Shown: piece after piece, positions 35,101-47,900 of the stretch
Layout of the letters: each line of letters opens with the position of its first letter
How positions within the stretch are numbered: the stretch's first letter is position 1
Source: Neopestalotiopsis rosae
Taxonomy: Eukaryota; Ascomycota; Sordariomycetes; Amphisphaeriales; Sporocadaceae
DNA: 64,000 nucleotides
NCBI GenBank assembly: GCA_023078685.1
Contig: JALGAS010000004.1
Coordinates: 1,860,001-1,924,000, forward strand
Direction: 5' to 3'
The notes under the pieces: generated by a model
Databases searched by the model: none
Told to the model about the DNA's origin: nothing
What the model saw: the letters and a program-made list of their open reading frames with translations, nothing else
Program-made: the position numbers and the translations under genes

Positions 35101-38100
35101 TTCCTTTTCGATAGATTCCTCGGTCATGATTGTGTACCTGTCCATCTGAGACACCGTTTTGTGGAAGTGAAGGGCGCATACGAGCAGTTCGAGGTTCTTT
35201 CCCACCCCTTTGACCCCCAAAGATGCGAACCAAGGTTTCACAGCTTGAGAAGACGGGAAGGTAGCAAATACGGCAGCAATCGGTGCCCTCGTGCTCTTGG
35301 ATATCTTCTGTTGACTGGCAACGACGGTGAAGACGGAGAACAAGCACCAAGAGATTTTTCGCTCAAACGGCCCGCTGAGGACACGAGATGCAGCAACGAG
35401 GAGCATAAAATTACGCCTCGTACTTTTTTTTGTGGTGGCAGACAGTCTGGGCGGATCGAAACCGCAAGGTCAAAGCAACACTTGCCGATCCTGTACTCGG
35501 CCAAGAGCCTCAAAAGGCCTACTGCTTCTGCCAAGTCGTTACGCCCAGCACTATTGTTCCACTGATGAAGACAGTGACTCGCGCGGTAATTTGTAATTGT
35601 TTTTCCTTTCTTTCCTTCTTCTTTGTCGAACTTGGCCCTCCGGCGTTTGGCGAATAAGACTAACTCACAGTAGGCAATTCTGTTTCTCCGGGGGAGAGCC
35701 AAGACGGGCTGCTGCGGCTTGGCGAAGGGGTACAGCGTAGCAAAGCAGTACTTACGCAAAGAGACGGACACCCTCTAATGCAGGAGTACTGTAGTAGGCG
35801 TTGGAAGGTTCGCAAGACAGGCCGCCTTGGCGGTCATTGTTTGAAGAACTGCCAGCGCCTGCACGATTCGCTCGTCACTTTGCCTGTGGGCTGCAGGCAC
35901 GAAGCGACCCGGTCTAAAGGAACCATGATTTTCCGTGGGGGTACATACATCGTAGTCTGAAGCTTTACTACGGTAGAGATTCTAATGTGTGTGCACATCC
36001 ACTGGGAGTCGTCGGGAGTTGTGTAACGCTGAAAACTCCAATGAGGTCTGCTGGTGATTGGCCGGGGACACACTTCACCGGCATGCCGAATCCAGCCCGG
36101 CCGATCTCGAGTTGACAACCCTCAGCATTCGGAAGTGACATTCCTGGGGGGAACATTGCATGACATATATCGGACATATCGACCTGGGTCTGGGCCTGGT
36201 CAATGGACTTCTCTACTTTATGGGCATGAACATGCATGAGAAAAGACGTCTTCTAACCAGCCATTGAAACCAGCCAGCCAGCAAGCCAGCAAGCCAACTC
36301 GTCATTATCGTCGTTTATCATCGCGTGCACCACTTCGCAGGCCCGGGGATGGTTTTGGAGGCAGGACCAAAGAAGGATTCCCTTTCTCTCTGCGCGCCAT
36401 CGCCAAGCAGTCCTGCGGTTTGGGCGGATCGAGATTACGTTAGTCTGCCGTGTAATGTATGTACAAAGCGTAAAGATCTTCTTGCCCTCGACAGGTCAGC
36501 AGCACTTCTCAACAGCCAGACGAACCAGATTTTGCAGTGAGATGGACCGAGATTTGATACTCCTTGGCAGTCGTTGTGCACTGCTTGGCTGCGCAACCTT
36601 GAAGTCCATCTCGACTCTCGAGTACGCTGCGTGCAGATCATTTTACCGCCCTGGTGCAACGTTGGCTGGCGCTGGCTCAGGCTGGTCCGGCTCTCTGAAA
36701 CAGCTGGGTGATGATACCAATTGCAACCGCCGCGTCTTTTTTTGGCATATTACTTTTTTGCTCTCTTAACTTGTTTTATTAGTGATGTGCTGCTGTGTTT
36801 GGTGGCATGACAGTGTCAGTCAGTCCTGGCTAAAAGGCGGCCAACGGCTTGTGAGACGGTTCCGTTATTTTGGTCTCCATGCTGCCTTCTCCAGACGAAT
36901 CAATCAAGGAATGATGAAATGTCTCGGAATTGCATGCCCAGCTGAGGAAAACCTGGGGGAGCTTGGGAAGGAGTGTGACACACTCGCGCGGGGGGCTTTT
37001 TCAATGGAGGGGTTCAAGGTAAGTAAGTGTACATTGCCTACAACTGTCATTGTCGTAGTAAGTACATGACATTTTGGAGGGCTTGAAGCATGTACGAGGT
37101 AGTATCGAAAAGTCAGTCGCAATGCGCGGTGTCGTTTTAGCTGACAACTCGGGTGTTTAATGTTGACCGCTCGTTGGAAGCAGTTTCCCTGTGTCTTGAT
37201 GCCCTACTTCAAGTCACATTGCCGTGTAAATCCACGATCATCTTGTTTTCGTCCTTCTCTTCGTCCATGTCCACTGGCGTCGTCCCCGCGACGTCCGTCG
37301 AAGAACATTTGTCCACTCGTGCATCCAATGATAGGACGGAGGTTTGATATGGGCCAGTCATTGAATAATGTAAGAAAGGCCGCAACGGCTGCTGCTCATT
37401 CGACCGCACTAAGCCCGCACATCCCATCCCATCCCATCGGCAGGGCTAAGGAATAAAAAAGTGTATCGGCCACCACTAAAGCTAAGGTAAAAAAGAATTG
37501 GATGGGGCCCGCCCACCAAACCCAAGACCCTTTCCCTTCCCTTCAGGCTCGTGTCTCCGGCGCCGAAATAGGGAATTCTGGGCCTATCCCGCGTCTCCTG
37601 CCCTGACAACCAGCCCTTCATTCCACTTGCCCAGTCAGCCTGCCTCACCAGGACGGCCAGCGCATTGGATGGACAAAAAGGCGCTTGCAAGCTCACACGT
37701 ACAAATGGAGACGTTCCCATGGAGATGATGTAATGGTCTGGTGACAGACGAACCCAACAGCAAATCCCACGGCTGACGAGAATACCCACGCACGGGTTTG
37801 GCTGGGCTGGGGATGGAGACTGCTTCGCTAGAGGCCCAAGGATATGTAACTAGAGGCTAGCACTTCCAGCGAACCGGAAACGTAGCATCGTCGAACTGCC
37901 GCTGGCAACTGGACTCAACGAGAGTCTGTGTCTTTGCATCCAGTCGGTCGCTATCAGGAAAATTGGCCGAAAGACCGACAACACCCCCACTTCCGCTGCC
38001 AGCATATGACGCAGGGCAGTTGCAGTTTCTGGAGTTCTTTTACTCCAGACTTTACTTGGTCAGGTTAGGTCGTCATGCTGTCAACTCGTCTCGAGGTATC

Positions 38101-41100
38101 CAGTACTCTGTACCTACCTACTCGCTCCATGTGCCAAAAAATTGCGCCGCTGAATTATTGTTTTTCGTTCTTCAGTCAGGTACGGACGGTCATTGGTGAC
38201 TTACACATAATAGTAGCACCGCAACGTGAGTAGTGAGTGATTACTATTGACTGCGTAACGCCAAGGTCAGCAGGGGCAAGCAAAAGTAATCGATCAATCT
38301 ATCAAAAGAACCTAGACAAGCAAGATACGACATGATGCATAGAAGCCGAGAAAACCGACGGCAATTCGTCGACAACACATCACTTTTTACCATAGGGCCA
38401 AGATGCGCAAGGACAGAAGTTTTTGTCGATCACGGTTCGTGGGGAAAGCTAAGGCCGTCTCACGATCGCAACATTGTCGCCAAGAGCACTTGTTCCATAG
38501 TCAATAATGTGCCAATGCTTGGTATTGCCTGTAAATTTCTCATGGTTGATTGAACATTTTACTCAACCGCAGTAAGTCGGACCCTGAATGGAGATAGATC
38601 TTCGGACGAAGGGACGATTGATATGGCGCTCACACTCGAGAGCATACATGCTTTTTAGAGATAATGTATACCAAGCTGTGGACTCCATCGTCGTGCATGT
38701 CAACAAGACAAAACCATACGTGGCTGTCAATGGGTGTCTAGTATGGACATACTACGCATTTTTAACTCCGTGAACTGTCCTGTCCCATCGTCAACTTCGG
38801 AGGGTTAAACATAAATAGAAATAGACACTCGGGTCCTGCCATGGCGCAATAGCCGGACTGATCATGGAGCCACGATGTGGACACTGGGCCTTGAGCACTG
38901 GGCAGATGGTAGCCTGTGGATGCTTTCTTGCACTTGGCCAACACAAGTCGCAATGAATGTGGGCAATTCCAACGCTGGGGATTTTGAAGAAGTACGATAC
39001 GTACGGTGATGGAAGAGGAAGGGGGAAGCCGTTGTCGGTATTCATTATGGAAACTGACGATTGCCCAGGCGCTAGAAATTCCCTACATTAGCTGTGCTGT
39101 AGTTGGTGTCTCTACCGTGGGTAGGGGAACGAATTATGTGCGCATTTCACGGCATACCATATGTACATTACACACCTACCTTTTTTTTTTTTTAATGTGC
39201 ATGTCTAGCATATCGAGCCAAAAGCCCCCTCATCCCTGCTGGCAGGTGTGGTGCAGTCTCGCGGTCAGCAAGCATTGCGACGTTATACACTTGCGAGACA
39301 CTACGTACACATTATCTTGGTTCCTGTTTGGCTCGAGGGCATTGTAACACGGGCGTATAACGACAATACGCGTGCTTGTCATTTGAGATTCAACCCGATG
39401 TTTCAAACGCACGTTTTGGTGTCTCAAGTACTAATTCCTTCGAGTGCGACGACGACAATCAATAGCAGATATACCAAAAAGATCTATTCATCAGGCCATC
39501 TCCCGGACTGCACTCGCAAATAGATACCAAGAAAAGTCCGCTTGGGGGTTGATGAGTGGCGGGCTTTAGTGGAATGAAAAGTTACCGGATTCGGCAAGGG
39601 GACACTGGCTGCTGTAGGGTTATGCGCCGACTATCGCAACCTCACACACGACAGACCCAAGCCATGCAAAGTATATCTAAAGTTTTTGCTCAGCCGTCCG
39701 TGTGTGTGTGACTTTTCCCGGGACAAAGACAGTAACCATGAAAATTGCAAGGCGTGCCACTACTTAACGTCTAACATTGATCGAGAGAGAGAAAGAATAA
39801 AGTCGATTCTGCAAAGTACTTATGGTGTATGAGGTTTGAAGGAACACATGTGCCGTCCGTCTACCATGGCGCTCCCAGTCGAGCCCAGTTTCGAGAGATG
39901 CCAATGCCATGCAACGCTGGTCAAGATCGATTAATGTTATGTATTAGGTATTTGTTCCATCTAACCAAACCACCCTCTCTCTCTCTCAACCGAACTCAAC
40001 TTTACCCACACCGAGGCATCGTTCACTGGGGACCCCAATCTCGAAAGCCTCAACCATTGGTTACACACATACATAAGCGACCAAAGCTCCACTGCAAAGG
40101 TATCCGATACTTTTCCAAACCCCAGTCTGGGTCCTGCGTCCAGAGAGAAAAAAGCATAGGGGACCCGCCCATTTTTTCTTGTCAGTTTCTCACAATCCCA
40201 CGGAATTCTTCTGCTGATTGTTTAGTTCGTCCTGCCAGCATTTTGCATTGTTTGATTTCATTACCAATATCCACTCGTGGCCCCAGACGAGAACCACCAC
40301 GTCCGAGCTTTTGCGGTGGAAGAAGCAGTCGAACAAAGTCGAGAAACACCTGCTATCCAACTATCCACCTACCGAGTAACCCAAGTTCTTACGTTTCATG
40401 GAGTGGTTTGCTTCTATGCGTGACCAACCTTGACCTACTCAAGCCTAGGACCCCTTTTGGACCCCTGGCACGCCGCGCTGGCGATTCGCTCGCTCGCTGG
40501 TTCGCTCGCATCCCACCATTATTATGTACTGATGCTGTTATTATTCCCTCGATCTCTAATCAGAAATCACCCACCACACAGCGCACTACCTGCTGTACCT
40601 ACTATTCCCGTACGGGCCAGAGTCAGTGTGTGAACCCCGGATGCTGATATTGCCGCCGTCGTTGTGCCCCACGTCCATTCCCCTCTGTGTACGTACTGGC
40701 GAGCTGGTAGATAGTAGGTAGTACCGCAAGTCTACTCTACTTTACGTACATGCCCTCCAGCGAGTGCTAGCAAGCCACTCAACCACTCCCCAAGGCGCAT
40801 CTGATCTGGGTCTTTGGTCCATCGTGAGAGTACTTTGTACTATGCGCATACTAACTTGTATGTGGTGCATTATTACCCACCCACAATCAATTGCCTGCCC
40901 TCCAGCCAGCCAACCCCATCCTCTTGGTTGTGTTTCCAGACCAAGCAAGCCCGTTTCTGGGAGAGAGAGAGAGAAATGCATGTAACTAGGTAGTCCTGCA
41001 AGCAGACCAGATTGGACTGGACACAACGGACCAGAGATCAACACAAGTTTGACGAAGCCTGTCCGTCTATTACTCGCTAATACCCAGGAAGAGATATGCC

Positions 41101-42255
41101 TCATCTGTTCATATAATCACTCTGGTGGCCCCTCGACCACCCCCCCTTGCGTAGCCGGGTCGTTTTCCCTTTTCCTCTCTTCCTTCTTGTCTTCTTGGCG
41201 TGAAGATCGTAAGGCTGCTACTGCTACTATTACTCGTCCTTCTTTCTGGGCACTCTTTTCTTGTCATTCGAATCAGGACCAGCGCGGCATTTCACCCATC
41301 CCACACGCAACCATCCATCCACCATTCGACGCTGCACCGAACATTCGAAGAAGGAGCCAAGAAAGGGGCTTACTGGGCGTGTCATCACTTTTGCTTGCTG
41401 CTCATAACATACCCTGTCCTACATTAACATTCTGCGGACTGGATAACTTTCTTCTTTCTCTCGTATACTATTCTGAGTTGTTTGGCTCTGAATTGCAACT
41501 TACCTCCTTATACCCAACCAAAGAGACGCACTTAATAATTCACCAAGAGGGTCAACTTGACGTGCCCTCCTCCATTTGGTTGATAAGTCGTCATCTTGTC
41601 TTGTTCAACCAGCCCTATTATTTCCGCACTGGCCGAGACTATCTCTTTCGTCGCTGCTCTATCTACCTTAACGCCCGGTACATACCTTACCCTAATACTC
41701 ACCACCTGAGGTTTCTGCGGCTTGGTGCCAAACCCAAACGCATAAAAAACATAATCGCCCACGCAGAGAAAGGACACACCGAAAGGCCCGAATCGACGCA
41801 TGAAATAATTGAACCATCGAAAAAGAGAAGGGTACTCCCGTGTCCAAACTGTTTATTCGCAGACGCATCTCTTTATTCTTTTGGACTGGTCACTCTGCCA
41901 CTCTATCCTATCTCTCACGCGTGCGCCCACAACTCGCACTCACAAACTCCCACATCCCAGAAACCAAGAACCCAGTCCAGGACAGGGTCAGCTGCTGGGG
42001 GATAGCGCCTACTGGGTTGCAGGTTTTGGCGCCAGAATTCCACCACCCACACTCAGCAGAGGCACGCTGACCAGCTTTCGGCACCGCCGCCGCATCATCC
42101 ATTCCAGTGCAGCAGGGCTTGTCTTTTGTCGTCTGATTCTGTCGGTTTCGCAGACAGAGCGAGCGAGAAAAGGACCTTTTCTCTCTCTACGCGACAAGGG
42201 CCTACCTGGATTCCTTACTTGGTACTGGTACCCCCGGGGACTCTAAACGGTAATA
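32163..42255. other. 10-kb stretch without a recognisable gene
   Basis: I could not support a gene in this stretch. The longest ORFs (35238-35771 -, 39829-40647 +, 41049-42005 +) have no recognisable motifs and no convincing introns joining them. A CAGCCAG-type repeat lies at 36271-36297. The sequence from about 41100 to 42250 is pyrimidine-rich on the + strand and directly precedes the kinase, so it is probably that gene's promoter and long 5' leader. No transposon termini, reverse transcriptase or transposase motifs were seen. Non-coding transcripts or fast-evolving genes cannot be excluded. Confidence 0.5.
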
Positions 42256-44923
42256 ATGGCCGCCCCTCAGATCCAGACAGCGCCTGCCGCAGCAGTGCAG
42301 CAGAAGCAGCAGCCACTGCCCGCCAATTCAGCCGTCGGCAGCGCCTCTACTGCTACTCCTACAACTACTACTACTACTACCACTACATCATCGTCGATAC
42401 CCATGCCCATACCCACGCCCGCCGCGTCCATCAACGGTCACTCGCCTTTAGTAATACAAACGTCGGATTCCTCGCCTCCTTCTCGGGACCCCGCGACAGA
42501 AACAGGTAACTATAATCCTTGGTCTTAGCCCGAGCCCACCCTTGGCTCTTTTTTCCCCTTCTTTCTTTATTTCCCTGTCTTATGATGGCACGGATTGCTG
42601 GGCAGTAGTAGTAGTTTGTAGTAGTTTATTAATACCGCGCACAGCAGACTCACTCTCGCCTTCTCCCTCCCAATCTCAATTCACCTACACACCAACGCCC
42701 GCCTCTGGCTCTGGCTCGTCGTCTGCAAATTCTCGGGAACAAAGCCGGACACACTCCCTGTCCTCTTCACCTCGCCGTTATCCTACAGACCTTACCACTC
42801 CCATCCCCGAAGAATGCGACGAGACTGAGAGCGAATGTCCCAATGAGCCACTCACGCCTGTAAGCGGCCGACAATCACGCGAATTTCATGCACTTGAGCC
42901 TCGCAATTATTACACCAGCTCTCTCGCCTCTTCCACTGAGGTTACCGCTCCTGTGCACCAAGCCGAGAACGACCTGTCAAAACCGCCCCTCTTAGTGCAC
43001 ACAGCAGCTACCCCTCCAAGGTCGCCCGGAGGCGAGCGTGCACCACCCACTAATAATTCCCTCATCACAGCTCAAGCCCAGGCCCAGGCTCAAGCTCAGG
43101 CTCAAGACCAATACCAAAACCAGGATTCGGCAACATCGCCGCAAAAGGAAAGGCAGTCGACTGCACGGCGGCCATCCACTCGTGGTTCCACAACCAGTCC
43201 ACCGAGCTTCATACAGCGACGCGGTTCGAGCTTCAGCATCAAAATGGCCAACTTTTTCCGACGCACCAACTCTAGTGTCACAGAGGCTGCGACTGTTGAG
43301 TTCAAGGACCCCAACTATAGCGCTTCTCAAGGCAACACTAACGGCAATGGCTCAACTCCGATCAGAATAACCCCAAATACCAGCCAGCAACGTTTTTCGT
43401 GGCGGCGATCCTCGGCCACCACTCGCTCTGGCACTCCTCCCTCAGAGCCTGGTTCTCCCTTGGAAATGCCTCCCAGTTCTAAAGGAATTGGAGCACAGAT
43501 GTCTCTGCCTTCGGAAGGAGACTTTCTCAAGAACCACCAAAAGAAGAGCCGCATCAGCACTGGCCTCTTCCACCGTCGACCTCAAGTCAACTTTGCAGGA
43601 AACAATGGAACACAGCCCCTGCGGCGCGTCAAGAGTGTTGAGCGTAAGAAGCACTCCGCAACACACCATGGACAGGGAGACCTGGTTGGCCAGCCCTTCG
43701 TCATGGTCCCGGAATTGGGCACGGGTATGAAGGCACGCCGACTGAGTTTGAGCTTGCCAGATGACTTCACCGTGGACGTGGTTGAGCTGCAAAAGGAGTT
43801 TGAGCACCAGCACAAACTTTTTGGCCGGCATGGCAAGCATCTCGGCAAGGGTGCCACGTCAAAGGTCAGATTGATGGTGCGAAAGGGTTCCCCAGGCGAG
43901 CTCTATGCAGTCAAGGAGTTCCGCAACAAGAAGTCGGACGAGAAGACCGAGGAGTATGAGAAGAAGATCAAGTCCGAGTACAGCATCGCCAAGAGTCTAC
44001 ATCACCCGAACATTGTGGAGACCATCCGCCTCTGCACCGATCACGGCCGCTGGAATCACATCATGGAATACTGTTCGGAGGGCGACTTGTTCTCGCTTGT
44101 CTCCAAGAAATACCTCAAGGATGAAGATAGATTCACGGATCGTCTGTGCCTCTTCAAGCAGCTGCTTCAAGGAATCAATTACTTGCATTGCAACGGCATT
44201 GCGCACCGAGACATCAAATTGGAGAACCTTCTCATTACCAAGGACAGCAAGCTCAAGATTACCGACTTTGGCGTTTCCGAAGTCTTCTCCGGCATTCATC
44301 CCGGCTTGAGAGAAGCGCGCGGCCAGTGTGGTCAGCAGATGAACGGACAAATTCGTCTATGCAAACCTGGCATTTGCGGCAGTGAGCCGTACATTGCACC
44401 CGAGGTGCTGAGCAAGGACGCCGATTACGACCCACGTGCTCTTGATATTTGGAGTGCTGCCATTGTCATGATCTACCTCCAGTTCAGCGCAAACCTCTGG
44501 GAAAAGGCGAGCACCGACCCTCGTGTCAAGGGTAGCGCCAACTACGCTCAGCTCGTTCTGGCTTGGGAGAAGTACAACAGGAAGAAGGAGAAGAACCCGG
44601 ATCTATCCAACGATGTTCTGCCTCGTTTCCCTCCCATTGACTTTTCTTGCCAGCAATCAAAGCCGTTGAAGCGAATTTTGCTCAACATGCTCAACCCTGA
44701 CCCAACAAAGCGCAGCACCATTACCGAAATCGTCAACAGCCGATGGATGAAGAACGTCGAATGCTGCCAGCTGGAGAGCTATGACGACCCAGTGAGACTC
44801 ATCGATGCATCCAAGAAGGATGCCACGAAGACGAGCGCTGGCAGGATCTACTGCCACAACCATCTGCCTCTGCAGTCTTCTGGAGGTGGCCTGCCGCCTA
44901 TGCCTGGCAAGTCGGGCTACTAA
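42256..44923 (+). CDS. HAL4/SAT4-family Ser/Thr protein kinase
   Basis: In yeast, the Hal4(Sat4)/Hal5 kinases stabilise plasma-membrane transporters, including potassium transporters; the fission yeast relative is Hrk1. Two exons (42256-42505 and 42648 or 42645-44923) give 841 or 842 residues; the acceptor is a tandem CAGCAG. The first 470 residues are disordered and Ser/Thr/Pro-rich, with a Thr run coded by ACT repeats and an Ala-Gln repeat near residue 227. The kinase domain spans about 475-785: glycine loop LGKGATSKV, VAIK-type lysine in YAVKEF, HRD-type GIAHRDIKLENLL (near residue 602), DFG in ITDFGVSEVF, and SEPYIAPEVL. The insert CGQQMNGQIRLCKPGICGSE before the APE motif is typical of the HAL subfamily. 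All catalytic residues are present. The ORF is unbroken after the single intron. Confidence 0.9.
42345..42387 (+). repeat. ACT trinucleotide repeat in kinase exon 1
   Basis: ACT/ACA triplets encode a run of Thr in the disordered N-terminus of the HAL4-type kinase. A likely site of length variation. Confidence 0.8.
43072..43112 (+). repeat. Hexanucleotide coding repeat (Ala-Gln)n
   Basis: Units of GCTCAA/GCCCAG encode alternating Ala-Gln about seven times in the disordered half of the kinase. Confidence 0.85.
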
Positions 44924-47900
44924 TGCTAGCCGAATCCGGGCATACTTTTGCCGTACATATATTCTTTACATGGTAAAAGTTGCAAGCCTCATTCATTTCT
45001 CTTCTAGACACCAAGTTCATGCTATGGTTTTTATAATGTCGGCGCTTCTGGCATGCCTGCATGCTGCATGGCACGGCCAGGCGTACATTTACGACAGTCG
45101 CTTGAGGTATGACAGTTGAGGAGTCATCCAAGCGACAAGAGGGGGTTAACACGCTGTATATAATAAACGCCCCCTTACCCAACGGGATTTTCCTTTTTTA
45201 TTTGTTCAGGAAGCATTTGGCATGCGTGGATGTGCTCGCCTGTAACGCTCATGGCACACCAGCGAGAGCGAGATTTACGCAACTGGTAGACGAGATGGAC
45301 CAAGAAGTTGAGAGTTAGGTACTTTGTGGTTGATACCCCATCATAGTAATGACATGGTGGATACTCTGGCCTGCAGATCAGGTCATGAGTCGATGTGCTG
45401 AGGAAACTTGCGTTGTTTGATAGCGAAGCTAGCAAGTCATCAACACTCTTCGGCCACTAGTAATACACAAGAATTTCAGACATGTTAGACTCTGTCACAA
45501 GTTACAATAAGTCCATGTATAGACCAATCGGAAATGATGTGCGATTCCAAATATTGATGGGCATGCCCGCTCGAGGCGGCGTGTTACAAGCAGCTGTCAG
45601 TCACACATGGGCTATAATGTCTTGTATAGACCAGACGTGAATAAGGTAGGACAAGTCAAGTCTCTGGGCCCACCTCGTGACATGACACTTGTTTGTTGAT
45701 CTTTCGACCGGTATAGTCGGGCTCTGGATTTGGGCCATATCGTGTCTCATCTGTGACGGAGCCGTCATGGGAGACTCGCGGCATCCCGCTCAAGAGCATT
45801 CAACTCATGTGATTGGTGACAACTAGAGATTCAGCTGCGGCATTTGCGGCGCGCTGTGTCCTGCTGCACGATTATCGAACCTGCAAGCTTTTAGCACTTT
45901 TCTTCTAGTCTAATGCAGGTTGAAATGTAGTAAAAGGCATTTCCCCTCCCCCTCACCTAGGCCAGGCTTTGAAGGGACCGGTCATTGGAGGGAAGTCGAA
46001 AACCCAATGGCGCCATTGTATCGCACAGCAGAGACACAGAATAAAACAGCGGGAAAACAAGCATTTGCCCAGCACGCCAACTTGCGATAGGCGCGGCAAA
46101 CCCACCACCCACTAGGTTTTTTGGCTGGTTTGCTTGTGAGGCGGACGGACAGACAACAGACGAGGAACCAGCGAGCCAGGCCAGCCAGACAGCACCATAA
46201 CGAACGGCTCTCGGTAATCCTTTCAGTTGGATCATGAAGAACTGCAACTAAAAGCTGTAGTGTGCTTTCCCAGCTCTCTTCTCGCGTTCATCGGTTAGGT
46301 CTTCGGGTTAGTTCGTACTCCCGTACATCATGTCAAGTCCCCCCTACCCAAAGCAATGCTACCTTTGTCTGTACCCGGTACGCACCAGCACCTGTTCGAA
46401 GAAAGCCAAGAAGCCCGGGCAGGCCAAGCGATTCGTTCGCCTGGACATGCCGTGGAGGATGCTAGTTTCGATTCCCTTTGCAGTGAACCTTTCACTATTT
46501 TGATCTCCCGTTCTATCTATATTTGGCTTGATAAATTTGTCCTGTTGTTGTGAGAAAATGAGGCATGGATTACCCAAACCCAAGAGCCTGATGGAAATAT
46601 TCACCGTCTTTTTGGGTCGTTGAAACATCTCCAAACACAACCCCCAACGAATGATACCCTATTATGTGGCCGGGAACGCAACCCAAAGAAATGCACATGT
46701 GTGGGAATGCTACGGTAACGCATTGTTCATGTACAGACTGAAGTCGGACCTTTTTCTTTGCAGTGTGGTGACCCGCTCTTTTCGCTCTTTTTTTCTCAGC
46801 CGCCCGGAGAACAGAGACAGGTATACCGACCGAGCCAACCCACTTACAAAAGTTACACGCCTGCAACGGAAACCGAATTCCTCAGAGTAATAAAGGCAAA
46901 AATAATGATGACAATAATCATGTCTGTCGCGTGCCTTTGGTTCTCGGCCATTGCTGATACTATTACTGAATCCTTGACGGTGATCCTAATGGAGAAGCCG
47001 GGCTTGGCTCCGGGGGAAATCAGTGGAAATCTTGTCACTTTGCTTTTACGGCGGTATACTCTCTCTCTCCATGGGCCACATGCAAAACACGGGAGGTGTG
47101 TGGGGGGCCACCTCACGTTTGCATCCTGCAACGCTTCGAGAGCGAGCAGGCCAAACCGCTATTCATTTCACTATTCATCTTGTTTCCTTGTACTTGTCTC
47201 TAAAATAAAAATCGAACAATTACTTCGTATATTCCTTTCAATATGTAGGTACATGGCACACGGTGTAAGCATTACATGCGGCGCAAAAAAGGACGGTCAC
47301 CACAAACCCGACGAACCCCGGTTGGTCCGGGGGTGGCTTGAAATCCTTCTTCTCTTTTCTCTGGAGAATGCCTGTAAGGAGAGGTAGGTAGAAAAAGGCC
47401 AAGCCCGTTGATTCGTGCCCGCAGATCTGCGGTTGCGGTGCGGTATATTTGCATAAGTCGCACCACAGCACAGCACAGCAGCGCGAAGGGTTGCTCAGCC
47501 GGTTTGTGAAACACAACGTTCTAAAATGTTCATGTGCGTCTTTTCTCTCATCCCATGCGTCGGATTCTCTTGATTATTCGGAAAAGACGGTGATTGGTAT
47601 ACCGTATACTACTTTTGTAGAGGGAGATGAGCTTTAAGCTTGGTTGGTTTTATTTGGCGTTTCCGGGGTTGAGAGGAGAAATACCATGATACTTTTCCCA
47701 TGCTGATCTCGATGCGCCCTTTTGAGGCTGTCTTGCTGCTTCTCTCCTCTGTTTGTTCTTCTCTCCGGGAGTGATCAAACTGTTAAGCTCAATACAAGTA
47801 CATGGTGCTAGGAGCTGGTGTGTTAGTTCCATATTCTTCATTCGGGAAAGGTCAGCTCTGAGGATTCAAGTCTCTAGGAGCACTATTTCGCTACATGGTG

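Noticed and set aside
35238..35771. 177-codon ORF (-)
   Set aside because: No motif and no conserved-looking block; overlapping ORFs of similar size on the other strand.
39829..40647. 272-codon ORF (+)
   Set aside because: Ser/Pro/Arg-rich translation of pyrimidine-rich non-coding DNA; no motif.
46758..47387. 209-codon ORF (+)
   Set aside because: No family resemblance; the hydrophobic stretch is isolated.
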